A stretch of DNA of 64,000 bases, from positions 1 to 64,000 of the forward strand of contig JBBQNN010000011.1 of assembly GCA_038329965.1 (NCBI GenBank). Direction: 5' to 3'. The position numbers and the translations under genes were made by a program. Origin of the DNA: QHCA01 sp003244095. Lineage in GTDB: Bacteria; Actinomycetota; Actinomycetes; Mycobacteriales; QHCA01. Below the pieces are notes generated by a model, which had not been told where the DNA came from, made no database searches, and worked only from the letters and a program-made list of their open reading frames with translations. Shown here in pieces: positions 1 to 8,642 of the stretch (positions are counted from its first letter, which is position 1; every line of letters begins with the position of its first letter).

Positions 1-25
1 CACCAGTGTTGGTCGATGTCGACAC
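1..25 (-). CDS. 5' end of an unidentified gene running off the left edge
   Basis: On the minus strand a strong Shine-Dalgarno (GGAGGGGG, rc of about 31-38) sits 5 nt before a GTG at 25-23. The eight codons before the window edge read MSTSTNTG. A possible -10 (TAACGT, rc of 79-84) lies about 54 nt upstream of the start. The product cannot be identified. A Ser/Thr-rich start next to a polymerase gene made me think of rpsA, but nothing in eight residues supports that. Confidence 0.4.
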
Positions 26-437
26 TTCAGCCCCCTCCGATGAACTCGCAGGCCACCCTGAGCGTCGCGCCGGCAGCCACGTTACGAGAAGGCCTTTTGG
101 TGCAGGCCAGGTCCTTATCAGCGGTCACGAGCGCCCCCGGCTGAGGTGACACCACTCAACAGATCATGCGTGCAACAGGGGAACGTAGTCATGCCCCAGC
201 CGGTGGCCTGAGCCCTTGCGGAAGGGCCACGATCAAGGTAACGGGGGAACGACACGATTTTGTGAGCTCACGGGTTCCGGGGTGAGGGCCCGTGGCCCCT
301 CGATGCTGACGGTGGATTCGAGCCGACGGCGGGGCCACGAGTGAGTGACAACGGTGCGACGATCCTGTTCGGGTTGCGCGGTGTGCGGGTATGTGACGTC
401 GAGCGTGTCGCTGGTGGGGGCCGGGTGGTGCAGGTGG
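26..437. other. Intergenic region without a supported gene
   Basis: About 410 bases between the polymerase 3' end and the left-edge gene start. Open frames here lack convincing codon bias and resemble no family. The part nearest the left edge should hold the promoter of the partial minus-strand gene. Two short hairpins are visible: GCCCTT-GCGG-AAGGGC at 212-227, and a GGGCC/GGCCC stem near 286-298. Either could end transcription of the polymerase gene. Confidence 0.5.
212..227 (-). terminator. Hairpin downstream of the polymerase gene
   Basis: A perfect 6-bp stem (GCCCTT/AAGGGC) with a 4-nt GCGG loop, followed by no T-run on either strand. It lies about 210 bases past the polymerase stop. 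U-less hairpins are common terminator candidates in actinobacteria, but this one is short. Confidence 0.25.
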
Positions 438-2171
438 TCACCGACGATCCCGACGCTGCGCCGCGGCCCAGCTCGACCCGGTGGAGACGTCGACGACGAA
501 ACGCACCGGGCTCCCGGCGGCCCACCATCGCGCGGTGCCGTCCAGGCTCGTGGACAGCAGTGCCTTCGCGGCGCCGGCCCGCTCCTGCGGCACGTGCAGG
601 AGCAACTCGTCGTGCAGGCATAGCACGATCTGCCCGCCGGTCGCGGCCAACCCGTCCCGCACGGTCGCCGCCCACGCCTTGAACAGCTCGGCGGCCGCCC
701 CCTGGACGACGGCGTTGCGGGCGTAGCGGCCGTACCCCGATGCGGCGCCCGACCGCGCGCCCCCGGCAGGGAACGCCAGGCGGATGAGCCGGCCACCATA
801 GGTACGCAGGTCGTGCCCGGTACGCCCGGACTCCTCGGCGGCCCGCAGGTAGGCCATCGCCACCGGGTAGGCCCGGTCCATGTCGCGCAGCGCCGCGCCG
901 GCGGCGCCGGAGGTCTGGCCGTACATGGCGGCGAGTACGGCGACCTTGGCCGTCGGCCGGTCGCAGCCCAACGCCACCGCGACCGGCAGGTACAAGTCGT
1001 CCTCCCGAGCGGCCCCGGCCAGGCCCTGGTCGCCGGAGATCGCCGCCAGCACACGGGGCTCGATCTGGCCCAGGTCGGCCCGGACCAGCACGTGCCCCGG
1101 CTCGGCGCACACGGCCGGCCGCAGTTCGGCCGGCATGTTGTGCAGCCCCGCCCCGGCGGTCATCCGGCCGGCTCCCCCGTCGGCGGCGTTCCAGCCCCCC
1201 CGCAGCCGGCCGTCCTCGCCGACGTGCCGGGACAGCCAGCGCCAGCCGTACGTCGTGACGAGGCGTTCGGCCTTGCGCCACGACAGCAGCGCCGCCACCG
1301 CGTCGTTGCTGGCGGCGTGCGGCTCGAGGCGCCAGGAGCGGGTGTCGGGCAGGTCGAAGCCGATCCGGCCGAGCAGGTCGCGCACCTGCAGCGGGTTGCG
1401 CAGGTCGACGTGCCGCCCGGGGAAGTGCCGCAGGACGAGCGCGTCGCGAGCGCTGCGGGTGGCCGCCTCGGCGACAGCGTCGGCCGGCCGGTCGCCGATG
1501 GCCGCTTGCAGCAGCCCCGAGACGACCTCCCGGTCCAGTGGCAGCCCGTCGTGGGAGAGCTCCACCGCCAGCAGGGCCACCGCCGACTCGGCATGGGCAG
1601 TCAGCAGGGCCAGCGGCGGCGTCCGCGGAGCGGGCCGCGGGTCGGCCACGGCCCGCAGCGCCGACTCCTGGCTCTGCTGGGTCTGCAGCGCCAGTCCTGC
1701 CCAGCGCTGGGCCGAGTCGAGATCAGCGGCCCACCCGCCGTCCAGCCACACCCGGCTGAGCTGGCCGTCACCGCGGACCGGCCCGCCGTCTTCGGACTCC
1801 AGGTCGAGCAGGTCCAGACCCGCAGCTGCCCGGGCCGGCGGCTCCGGCAGCCCGTGCCCGGCCGCCCAGATCGCGGCCGGGTCGTCGCGGCGCAATCCGT
1901 GCAGCAGGCGGCCGGCCGCGCCCAGGTCCCAGCAGGTACGCGGCCGCACACCGACCGCCACGAGCGGGGCGGCCGTCTCCCGGGCCGTCCACCACGTCCA
2001 CCGGGGGTCGAGGCGGGCCAGCTCACCGACCACCGCCGCCGGGTCGCTGCTCGGCACCTGCCGCCGCCCCCCGGCCCAGGCCAGGGCCAGCCCGGCACCC
2101 GGCACGACGGCGAGGGCGAGCGGCTCCCCCGCGGTCACGCCCGCAGCGGAGAGCTCATCGGCGACGGCCAC
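438..2171 (-). CDS. Family A DNA polymerase lacking a 5' nuclease (bifunctional 3'-5' exonuclease/polymerase-like)
   Basis: 577 aa. The C-terminal half carries pol A signatures: motif A is DLGQIEPR (usual DYSQIELR), the O-helix region has AKVAVLAAMYG, and motif C is LCLHDELLLHVP with the catalytic HDE. The N-terminal half is a divergent exonuclease-like domain. No FEN-type 5'-3' exonuclease precedes it, and the length is well under the roughly 900 aa of housekeeping Pol I. It matches the short actinobacterial family usually annotated as bifunctional 3'-5' exonuclease/DNA polymerase, thought to act in repair rather than Okazaki processing. The start is a GTG. It stands alone, 105 bases from the next gene on the same strand. 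Whether the exonuclease half is active cannot be judged here. Confidence 0.85.
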   Translation of the reverse strand: MAVADELSAAGVTAGEPLALAVVPGAGLALAWAGGRRQVPSSDPAAVVGELARLDPRWTWWTARETAAPLVAVGVRPRTCWDLGAAGRLLHGLRRDDPAAIWAAGHGLPEPPARAAAGLDLLDLESEDGGPVRGDGQLSRVWLDGGWAADLDSAQRWAGLALQTQQSQESALRAVADPRPAPRTPPLALLTAHAESAVALLAVELSHDGLPLDREVVSGLLQAAIGDRPADAVAEAATRSARDALVLRHFPGRHVDLRNPLQVRDLLGRIGFDLPDTRSWRLEPHAASNDAVAALLSWRKAERLVTTYGWRWLSRHVGEDGRLRGGWNAADGGAGRMTAGAGLHNMPAELRPAVCAEPGHVLVRADLGQIEPRVLAAISGDQGLAGAAREDDLYLPVAVALGCDRPTAKVAVLAAMYGQTSGAAGAALRDMDRAYPVAMAYLRAAEESGRTGHDLRTYGGRLIRLAFPAGGARSGAASGYGRYARNAVVQGAAAELFKAWAATVRDGLAATGGQIVLCLHDELLLHVPQERAGAAKALLSTSLDGTARWWAAGSPVRFVVDVSTGSSWAAAQRRDRR

Positions 2172-2276
2172 ACATCATTCTTATTCGATCGGGCCGACAC
2201 TCGCCGGTCGCCGGACGAGCGGTCGGTCCAAGGACGTGCCGGCCGTCCGCGGTACCGACCTCAGCCTGGATCGGTT

Positions 2277-2948
2277 CTAAAGGGCCTTCCGCACGGCGAG
2301 GGACAACTGGGCGAATCCGACGGTGCCGACCGCCAGCCACGCGGCCGCACCGACGATCGCGGCCAATACGGCGTGGGCCGGCAGCACTCCAGCTCCGCCC
2401 AGCGCGAACGCCGTGATGATCACCCGGGTGGGCCGCTCGGCGATGGTCACCACCCCGATCTCGCCCATGCCGGCGTTGCCGGCCCGCGCCCTCACGTACT
2501 CCTGCAGCACCGTGACCACGCCGCCGAGCACGCACAGCCAGGCCGGCGCGCCGAGCAGCCACAGGGCGAGCAGGTAGCAGCCGTCGGAAAGCCGGTCGAC
2601 CAGGGAGTCGAGCACGTAGCCGAACGCCGTCGCGCGGCCGGTCAGCGCCGCGACGGCGCCGTCGAGGTTGTCCACCAGGCCGGAGGCGACGACGACGACC
2701 ACCGCCAGGAGGGCCCACCGGCCGCCGAGCAAGGCCAGCCCGGCCACCGCCGCGCTGACCAGCCCGCCGGCCAGGGTGATCAGGTCCGGCGGGAGGCCAG
2801 CGCGCGCCAGCGGCAGGGCACAGTGGTAGGTCAGGGTCAGCCAGGTACGCGGCCAGAAGGCGCCGCGGGGGTCGTACCCGCCGTGCAATTCCGACCACCG
2901 GAGGAAGTAGCCGTCACGGTCAGGCAGGTCCGGCACGGCCCGGGTCAC
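2277..2948 (-). CDS. CDP-alcohol phosphatidyltransferase family membrane protein
   Basis: 223 aa, multi-pass membrane protein that transfers a phosphatidyl or related group from a CDP-alcohol to an acceptor in phospholipid synthesis. The family motif DG-x2-AR-x8-G-x3-D-x3-D is recognisable in the middle (DGAVAA...G...D...D), but the usual Arg after Ala is Ala here. All four metal/CDP-binding acidic residues remain. The GTG at 2948 was chosen because it starts just after the metF stop on the same strand; the frame stays open further upstream inside metF. The acceptor alcohol is unknown. Confidence 0.8.
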   Translation of the reverse strand: MTRAVPDLPDRDGYFLRWSELHGGYDPRGAFWPRTWLTLTYHCALPLARAGLPPDLITLAGGLVSAAVAGLALLGGRWALLAVVVVVASGLVDNLDGAVAALTGRATAFGYVLDSLVDRLSDGCYLLALWLLGAPAWLCVLGGVVTVLQEYVRARAGNAGMGEIGVVTIAERPTRVIITAFALGGAGVLPAHAVLAAIVGAAAWLAVGTVGFAQLSLAVRKAL

Positions 2949-2952
2949 CGCG

Positions 2953-3882
2953 CTAGTCGTTAGCTGGCAGCGTGCGCTCCGACAGGGCCAGCCGCGCCCA
3001 GACCTCACGGGTGGCCGTGGAGCGGTTGAGGGTGATGAAGTGCAGGCCGGGCGCACCCTCCGCGAGCAACGTCCCGCACAACTCGGTGGCCACCTCCACG
3101 CCGATCGCCCGGACCGCCTCGGGGTTTTCCTCCACCGCGTGCAGGCGCTCGGCCAGGTCGGCCGGGAACGCCGCACCTGAGAGCACGGCGAAGCGCTCGA
3201 TCTGCTTGACGTTGGTGACCGGCATGATGCCCGGCAGGATCGCGATGTCACAGCCCGCTGCGGCCACCCGGTCACGCAGCCGCAGGTAGTCCCCGGCGCG
3301 GAAGAACATCTGGGTGATCGCGTAGTCGGCCCCCGCCCGGCACTTCTGCACGAAGTAGCGGATGTCGGTGTCGATGTCGGGCGACCGGGGGTGCTTCTCG
3401 GGGAAGGCCGCCACGCCGACGCAGAAGTCGCCGGAGGTGCGGATCAGCCGGACCAGGTCCTCCGCGTACGCCAGGCCCTCCGGGTGGGCCTGCCAGTCGG
3501 CCTGCGGATCGCCGGGCGGGTCGCCGCGCAACGCCAGCACGTTGCGCACCCCCACCGAGGCGTACAGCCCGATGATCCGGCGCAACTCCGCGACCGAGTG
3601 GTTGACCGCCGTGAGGTGCGCCACCGGCGTGAGGGTCGTCTCCGTCGCGATGCGCTCGGTGATCCCCACCGTACGGTCGCGCGTGCCACCGCCGGCGCCG
3701 TACGTCACGGAGACGAACGTCGGCTGCAGCCGCTCGAGATCACGCAGCGTCTGCCAGAGCAGCCGCTCTCCCTCGTCGGTCTTCGGCGGGAAGAACTCGA
3801 AGGACACCGAACGGCCGCCGGCGGCCAGCAGGTCACTGATCGCGACGGTCCGGGGCAGCGTCGATGCAGATCCCAGCGCCAT
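2953..3882 (-). CDS. metF: Methylenetetrahydrofolate reductase
   Basis: 309 aa TIM-barrel flavoprotein reducing 5,10-methylene-THF to 5-methyl-THF for methionine synthesis. It has the N-terminal SFEFFPPKT motif with the catalytic Glu, the YGAGG region, and the ALRGDPP segment. The start is the ATG at 3882. The frame is open far upstream, but that extension is not protein-like. A TANNNT box (TAAGCT, rc of 3891-3896) lies 8 nt upstream with no Shine-Dalgarno, which suggests a nearly leaderless message. The gene is divergent from crtE and 4 nt ahead of the phosphatidyltransferase, so the two are probably co-transcribed. Rv2172c occupies the same place in M. tuberculosis. Confidence 0.95.
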   Translation of the reverse strand: MALGSASTLPRTVAISDLLAAGGRSVSFEFFPPKTDEGERLLWQTLRDLERLQPTFVSVTYGAGGGTRDRTVGITERIATETTLTPVAHLTAVNHSVAELRRIIGLYASVGVRNVLALRGDPPGDPQADWQAHPEGLAYAEDLVRLIRTSGDFCVGVAAFPEKHPRSPDIDTDIRYFVQKCRAGADYAITQMFFRAGDYLRLRDRVAAAGCDIAILPGIMPVTNVKQIERFAVLSGAAFPADLAERLHAVEENPEAVRAIGVEVATELCGTLLAEGAPGLHFITLNRSTATREVWARLALSERTLPAND

Positions 3883-4006
3883 GCATCCGGAGCTTAGTGA
3901 GTGAGCATCGAGCGGAGCGAGGAGCGGAGCAAACTGAATGGTAGTCGTCTGCCGAACATGGTCGTGACCGATACTTGCCGTGCAGGCTGCACCCTGGAGG
4001 CCCCCA
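3883..4006. promoter_or_regulatory. Divergent metF/crtE promoter region with a GAGCGGAGC repeat
   Basis: On the minus strand, TAAGCT (rc of 3891-3896) is the probable metF -10. On the plus strand, GATACT at 3970-3975 is a possible -10 for crtE, whose start has GGAGG at 3996-4000. Between them GAGCGGAGC occurs twice (3910-3918 and 3922-3930), separated by GAG, a possible operator half-site pair. Confidence 0.4.
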
Positions 4007-5080
4007 GTGAACGGAGACAGCCCCGTCGACAGAGCTGACCTCCGCGCCCGCGTCACGAAGGCGCTCGACGTGATCCTGGCCCGGCAACGATCCCGACTTG
4101 ACGGGATCAGCCATGAGCTGAGCCCGATCGCCGACGCGCTGTCGGACTTCGTCCTCGACAGCGGCAAGCGCCTCCGCCCGGCCTTCGGCTACTGGGGCTG
4201 GCGGGGTGCCGGCGGCGAGGACAGCGACGAGATCGTGGCGGCGGTGGCCGCGCTGGAGTGGCTGCAGGCCTGCGCGCTGATCCACGACGACGTGATGGAC
4301 TCCTCCGACACCCGCCGCGGCGCACCGGCGGTGCACCGGCGGTTCGCCTCCCTGCACCGCACGGAGAGCTGGCGGGGCAATGCCGAGACCTTCGGCCAGT
4401 CCGCCGCCATCCTGCTCGGGGACCTGTGCCTGATCTGGGCCGACGAGACCTACAACACCTCGGGCATGCCGGCCGAGGCCCTGCTGCGCGGTCAGCCCGT
4501 GTACGACGAGATGCGCACCGAGCTCATGGCCGGGCAGTACCTCGACCTGCTCGAGCAGGCCCTCGGCGGGTCCTCCACCGAGCGGGCGATGCGGGTGGCG
4601 ACGTACAAGAGCGCGAAGTACACGATCGAGCGCCCGCTGCACCTGGGTGCGGCTCTGGCCGGCGCGCCGCCGTCCCTGGTCGCGTCGTACTCGGCGTACG
4701 GCCTGCCCCTCGGTGAGGCGTTCCAGTTGCGCGACGACGTGCTCGGGGTCTTCGGGGATCCTTCCTGTACGGGCAAGCCGGCCGGCGACGACCTGCGCGA
4801 GGGCAAGCGCACCGTACTCGTCTCCCTCACCCTGGAGCGCGCGAACTCCCGGCAGACCGCCCTCGTCCGCCGCCACCTCGGCGACCCGCACCTGTCCCCC
4901 GCAGGCATCGACGCGCTGCGCGAGGTCATCGAGGAGACCGGGGCCCTGGGGCGTACGGAGCAGTTGATCAGCGAGCGCGTCGACCGGTCGCTGGCGGCGC
5001 TGGCGCTGGCCGACATCGACGCCGAGGCGCGCGAGGTGCTGCGCGAGCTTGCCGTCGCGGCCACCGCCCGGCGGCTCTAG
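4007..5080 (+). CDS. crtE: Geranylgeranyl (polyprenyl) diphosphate synthase
   Basis: 357 aa all-alpha prenyltransferase condensing IPP onto allylic diphosphates. The first Asp-rich motif is HDDVMD (D94, D95, D98) followed by DTRRG. The second is QLRDDVLG. The GKRLRP segment that binds IPP is present. GTG 4007 is preferred over an in-frame GTG at 3980 because GGAGG ends 6 nt before it. It runs 3 nt ahead of crtI, and phytoene synthase and lycopene cyclase lie nearby, so GGPP for C40 carotenoids is the expected product. It corresponds by position to idsA2 (Rv2173). Confidence 0.9.
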   Translation: MNGDSPVDRADLRARVTKALDVILARQRSRLDGISHELSPIADALSDFVLDSGKRLRPAFGYWGWRGAGGEDSDEIVAAVAALEWLQACALIHDDVMDSSDTRRGAPAVHRRFASLHRTESWRGNAETFGQSAAILLGDLCLIWADETYNTSGMPAEALLRGQPVYDEMRTELMAGQYLDLLEQALGGSSTERAMRVATYKSAKYTIERPLHLGAALAGAPPSLVASYSAYGLPLGEAFQLRDDVLGVFGDPSCTGKPAGDDLREGKRTVLVSLTLERANSRQTALVRRHLGDPHLSPAGIDALREVIEETGALGRTEQLISERVDRSLAALALADIDAEAREVLRELAVAATARRL

Positions 5081-5083
5081 CGC

Positions 5084-6595
5084 GTGCGCACTGTCACTGG
5101 CCCGACTGACCGCGTCGTCGTGGTCGGCGCCGGCCTGGGCGGGCTGTCCGCCGCGTTGCGACTGGCCGGGGCGGGCCGAGAAGTCACCGTGCTGGAGCGC
5201 GCGGCGGTGCCCGGCGGCCGGGCCGGCCGGCTGGACCTGGGCGGCTACTCCTTCGACACCGGCCCGACCGTGCTGACGATGCCCGACCTGATCGCCGACG
5301 CCCTGGACTGCGTTGGCGAGCGGCTGTCGGACTGGCTCGACCTGCGGCCGGTCTCTCCGCTGTACCGCGCCCACTACCCCGACGGCTCGCGCCTGGACCT
5401 GCTCGCCGACCCGGCGGAGATGGCGGCGGAGGTCGAGCGGGTGTGCGGCCCGGCGGAGGCAGCCGGATATCTGCGGTTCGTGGAGTTCGTCTCCGAACTC
5501 TACCGGCTGCAGATGCGCGACTTCATCGACCGCAACCTGGACTCGCCGCTCGACCTGGTCCGCGGTGGCCTGGTCCGCCTGCTCGCAGCCGGTGCCTTCC
5601 GCCGGTTGGCGCCCAAGGTCGCCACCTTCCTGAAGGACCCGCGGCTGCAGCGGGTCTTCTCCTTCCAGGCGATGTACGCGGGCCTCTCGCCGTACGACGC
5701 CCTGGCGATCTACGCGGTCATCGCCTACATGGACTCGGTGGCCGGGGTGTTCTTCCCGGTCGGCGGCATGCACGCCGTGCCGGCGGCCCTGGCCGGGGCC
5801 GCGGAGAAGCACGGGGTGGCCTTTCGCTACGACACCGAGGTGTCGCGGGTCGAGGTTCGCGGTGGGCGGGCGGTGGCGGTGATCACGACCGCGGGTGAGC
5901 GGATCGCGGCGGACGTGGTCGTGCTCAACCCCGACCTGCCGGTGGCCTACCGCGACCTGCTGCCGGCGGCCGCGGTGCCCAAGCGCGTCGAGCGACTCCG
6001 CTACTCGCCGTCGTGCTTCCTGCTGCACGCCGGCTCCTCGGCGGCGTATTCGCAGATCGCCCACCACAACATCCACTTCGGCCGGTCGTGGCGCGGTGTC
6101 TTCCGCGAGCTGATCGACCGGCAGGAGTTGATGAGCGACCCGTCGATCCTGGTCACCAACCCCACCCGCACCGACCCCTCGCTGGCCCCGGGCGGCCGGC
6201 AGACCTACTACGTCCTGGCGCCTGTGCCGCACATGGGTGCCGGCCTGGACTGGTCGGTGATCGGCCCGAGGTACCGCGACGAGATCGTGTCGGTGCTGGA
6301 GGCCCGCGGGTACGTCGGTTTCGGCGAGGCGATCGAGGTGGAGCGGGTGGTCACGCCCGCCGACTGGCAGGCGTCGGGGCTGGCCATGGGCGCGCCGTTC
6401 GCGGCCGCGCACACCTTCGGCCAGACCGGGCCGTTCCGCCCGGCCAACCTCGCACCTACCCTCGACAACGTGGTATTCACCGGGTCGGGCACCCAGCCGG
6501 GTGTCGGAGTGCCCATGGTGCTGATCTCCGGCCGGCTCGCCGCCGAGCGCATCACCGGCCCCGACCCTACGTACCACTCCCGCGCCCTGCGCTGA
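5084..6595 (+). CDS. crtI: Phytoene desaturase
   Basis: 503 aa FAD-dependent membrane-associated desaturase converting phytoene stepwise to lycopene. It has the N-terminal dinucleotide fold VVVGAGLGGLSAAL followed by the LERAAVPGGRAG segment, and the C-terminal CrtI signature region with GTQPGVGVPMVL. Length is normal for the family. It follows crtE by 3 nt with a GTG start, so the two form an operon. The number of desaturation steps (lycopene versus neurosporene) cannot be read from sequence, but the downstream lycopene cyclase pair favours lycopene. Confidence 0.92.
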   Translation: MRTVTGPTDRVVVVGAGLGGLSAALRLAGAGREVTVLERAAVPGGRAGRLDLGGYSFDTGPTVLTMPDLIADALDCVGERLSDWLDLRPVSPLYRAHYPDGSRLDLLADPAEMAAEVERVCGPAEAAGYLRFVEFVSELYRLQMRDFIDRNLDSPLDLVRGGLVRLLAAGAFRRLAPKVATFLKDPRLQRVFSFQAMYAGLSPYDALAIYAVIAYMDSVAGVFFPVGGMHAVPAALAGAAEKHGVAFRYDTEVSRVEVRGGRAVAVITTAGERIAADVVVLNPDLPVAYRDLLPAAAVPKRVERLRYSPSCFLLHAGSSAAYSQIAHHNIHFGRSWRGVFRELIDRQELMSDPSILVTNPTRTDPSLAPGGRQTYYVLAPVPHMGAGLDWSVIGPRYRDEIVSVLEARGYVGFGEAIEVERVVTPADWQASGLAMGAPFAAAHTFGQTGPFRPANLAPTLDNVVFTGSGTQPGVGVPMVLISGRLAAERITGPDPTYHSRALR

Positions 6596-6677
6596 CCCTG
6601 CCACCCGCCACCGCCACCCGCGACGCGCCACCCGCCATTCCACGACGTGGGATGGATCAGCGGGGTGGCGTGCCGGG
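6596..6677. terminator. Imperfect inverted repeat between convergent crtI and barstar genes
   Basis: This 82-base gap is rich in CCACCCGC copies. It contains an imperfect palindrome centred near 6645 (ATTCCAC-GAC-GTGGGAT, flanked by GCCACCCGC and GCGGGGTGGC). It could act as a bidirectional terminator. There is no T-run. Confidence 0.35.
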
Positions 6678-7106
6678 TCAGAGGGGCGGGAGGGTGGGTG
6701 GGGCGCCGGCGCCGCGCAGGAGGACGTACAGCGCAGGCGAGGCCTGCGCGACCGACGCGGCCAGCACGTCGATCGCCACGGCACAGTCGGCCGGATCGGC
6801 GCGGGCGAACACTCCGCAGTCGTCGTAGACGACGAGCCGTCCCTCGGCCGGCGGCAGCCAGGACAGGTCGGCGAGGCAGGTGGCCAGGCCGTCCCACGTG
6901 TGGGCGAAGTACGCCGGAAAGCTCAGGGCCGTCGCGCACGCCGCCAGCAGGCTCTCCCGGTCGGTGATCCGCCGGCCGTCCAGCACCGAGCACGTCCAGC
7001 CGTGCCGGGCCGCCTTGCGGGCCACCGCTGCCGGATGCGCCCGCGACGGCCAGCGGTAGACGCCCGGCGCGCGGGTCCGGGCGAATACCGGCGCAAGGTC
7101 TGTCAC
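6678..7106 (-). CDS. Barstar-like (barnase inhibitor) family protein
   Basis: 142 aa. The core from about residue 45 (LDGRRITDRESLL, then the FPAYFAHTWDGLATCLADL helix region and the VVYDD strand) matches the barstar fold. In the model protein the AHTWDGL-like segment contacts the RNase active site. GTG 7106 was chosen because GGAGGGGGG lies 5 nt before it. No barnase or other ribonuclease toxin is encoded nearby, so its partner is unknown. It may be an immunity protein or a repurposed barstar domain. It interrupts the carotenoid genes and faces crtI. Confidence 0.75.
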   Translation of the reverse strand: MTDLAPVFARTRAPGVYRWPSRAHPAAVARKAARHGWTCSVLDGRRITDRESLLAACATALSFPAYFAHTWDGLATCLADLSWLPPAEGRLVVYDDCGVFARADPADCAVAIDVLAASVAQASPALYVLLRGAGAPPTLPPL

Positions 7107-7220
7107 GCTTCGCCCCCCTCCGGCACGGCCACGCGACGTCTGCCGGAGTAACGGCCGCGCCGCCCGGCGGTGACGGGTGCGGCGGCCGGGGCGCTGTCGG
7201 GAACGTGGCAGCATGAGGCC

Positions 7221-8642
7221 GTGCGCATCGAGGCCGGCCCGACCCGATTGCGGCTCCTGGGCCTGGGCGGGTCGGTGCTGCTGTCGGCCGCGGCGGTCGG
7301 TGCCGGTGTGCTCCCGCGGCCGGATCCGCTGCGCGACGCCGCCGTCCTGTCGGCGCTGCGCGGTGGCCCGGGTCACATCGCCTGCATCGCGGTGGCGGCG
7401 GCCGGCATGGCCCTGCTGGTGGCCGCGTGGCTGCTGCTCGGCCGCGGCCTCGACCGGCTCACTGCCCGGTGGATGTGCACCACGGCGGCATTGTGGGCGC
7501 TACCGATGGTCTTCGTCCCGCCGATCCTGAGCCGGGACGTGTACGGCTATGCGGTGGCCGGGCAGATGCTGCAGGCCGGGCTCGACCCGTACTCCCACGG
7601 CGCCGCGGACCTGGCCTCCTCCTGGGTCACGTCCACGTCGACATCGTGGCTGAACGTGCCGTTCGCCTACGGGCCGCTGTTCCTGCTGCTCGCCCGGCTC
7701 ATCGTGGCCGGGTCTGGCGACTCGCTGGTCGTCGCGGTGTTCGGCATGCGGGCGCTGGCCATCGCCGGCACGGTGCTGCTGGCCTGGGCACTGCCGCGGG
7801 CCGCCCGGGCCTGCGGGGTCGACGAGCGGCGCGCCCTGTGGCTCGGCCTGGTCAACCCGCTGGTGCTGGCGCACTTCGTCGGCGGCGCCCACGCCGACGC
7901 CCTGATGGTCGGCCTCATGGTGGCCGGGCTCGCCGTGGCGGCCGGGCGCTGGCCGGCCGCCGGTGCCGTGCTGTGCACGCTTGCCGTCGCGGTCAAGGCA
8001 ACCGCAGCCGTGGCCCTGCCGTTCGTGGCGCTGCTGTGGGTGCTGCGCCTGCCCCACCGGCGGCGGCCACTCGCCCACGCCATCGCGGCGACGGTCCTCG
8101 TGGCCGGCGCGACCTTCGCGGCGGTGACGGCGGTCAGCGGGGTGGGCTACGGCTGGGTCGGCACGGTCAACACCGTCGGGCTCAGTCGCCAGTGGACGTC
8201 GCTTTCCACCGGCCTGGGCCTGGTACTCGGCGGCTCGCCCGGAGCTCTGGCCGTCACCCGCGGCATCGCCTTCGCGGCCATGGCAGTGATCGCGGTCGCG
8301 GTGTGGGTCCGCGCCGCCCGGCGCGGCGGGATCCGGCCGGCCGTCGAAGGCTGCGGGTGGGTGCTGCTCGCCGTGGTGGCACTCGGGCCCGCAGTGCACC
8401 CCTGGTACGTCACCTGGCCGGTCGCGGCGCTCGCCGCGGCCGGCATCTCCGGCCGGCCCCGGACCGCCGTTGCGGCAGCCAGCGTCGGTTTCTGCCTGCT
8501 CGTACTTCCCGACGGCTACAACCTGGCCCGCGCGACCGAGCCGGTGGGCCTGGTCATCGACGTCCTCGTGCTGGCCGGCCTCGTCGCGCTCGGCGTACGC
8601 CGGCTGCGACGCCGGCGCCCGGCCGAGCAGGTCGCTGCGTGA
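7221..8642 (+). CDS. Polyprenol-phosphomannose-dependent alpha-1,6-mannosyltransferase (MptA/MptB family)
   Basis: 473 aa GT-C membrane glycosyltransferase with about 11-13 transmembrane helices. The diagnostic first periplasmic loop reads SRDVYGYAVAGQML...GLDPYSHG, with the catalytic Asp of the family. MptA/MptB extend the alpha-1,6-mannan core of lipomannan from polyprenol-phosphate-mannose outside the membrane. It sits where mptA (Rv2174) lies in M. tuberculosis. The start is uncertain: GTG 7221 (weak TGAGG) is favoured over GTG 7170. It overlaps crtB by 4 nt (GTGA), so the two are translationally coupled despite acting in different pathways. Confidence 0.85.
   Translation: MRIEAGPTRLRLLGLGGSVLLSAAAVGAGVLPRPDPLRDAAVLSALRGGPGHIACIAVAAAGMALLVAAWLLLGRGLDRLTARWMCTTAALWALPMVFVPPILSRDVYGYAVAGQMLQAGLDPYSHGAADLASSWVTSTSTSWLNVPFAYGPLFLLLARLIVAGSGDSLVVAVFGMRALAIAGTVLLAWALPRAARACGVDERRALWLGLVNPLVLAHFVGGAHADALMVGLMVAGLAVAAGRWPAAGAVLCTLAVAVKATAAVALPFVALLWVLRLPHRRRPLAHAIAATVLVAGATFAAVTAVSGVGYGWVGTVNTVGLSRQWTSLSTGLGLVLGGSPGALAVTRGIAFAAMAVIAVAVWVRAARRGGIRPAVEGCGWVLLAVVALGPAVHPWYVTWPVAALAAAGISGRPRTAVAAASVGFCLLVLPDGYNLARATEPVGLVIDVLVLAGLVALGVRRLRRRRPAEQVAA

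Noticed and set aside
1..144. Plus-strand frame open from the left edge to a TGA at 142-144
   Set aside because: No codon bias or family resemblance, and it runs opposite the left-edge start with a strong SD on the other strand.
3883..4167. N-terminal extension of metF into the intergenic region
   Set aside because: Extension has no MTHFR-like sequence; the -10 box and the normal length support ATG 3882.
3833..6784. Open frame of 983 codons on the minus strand antisense to crtE and crtI
   Set aside because: Its translation is low in hydrophobic order, rich in Arg/Gly/His, and matches no family. It is the expected shadow of GC-rich codons in the real genes.
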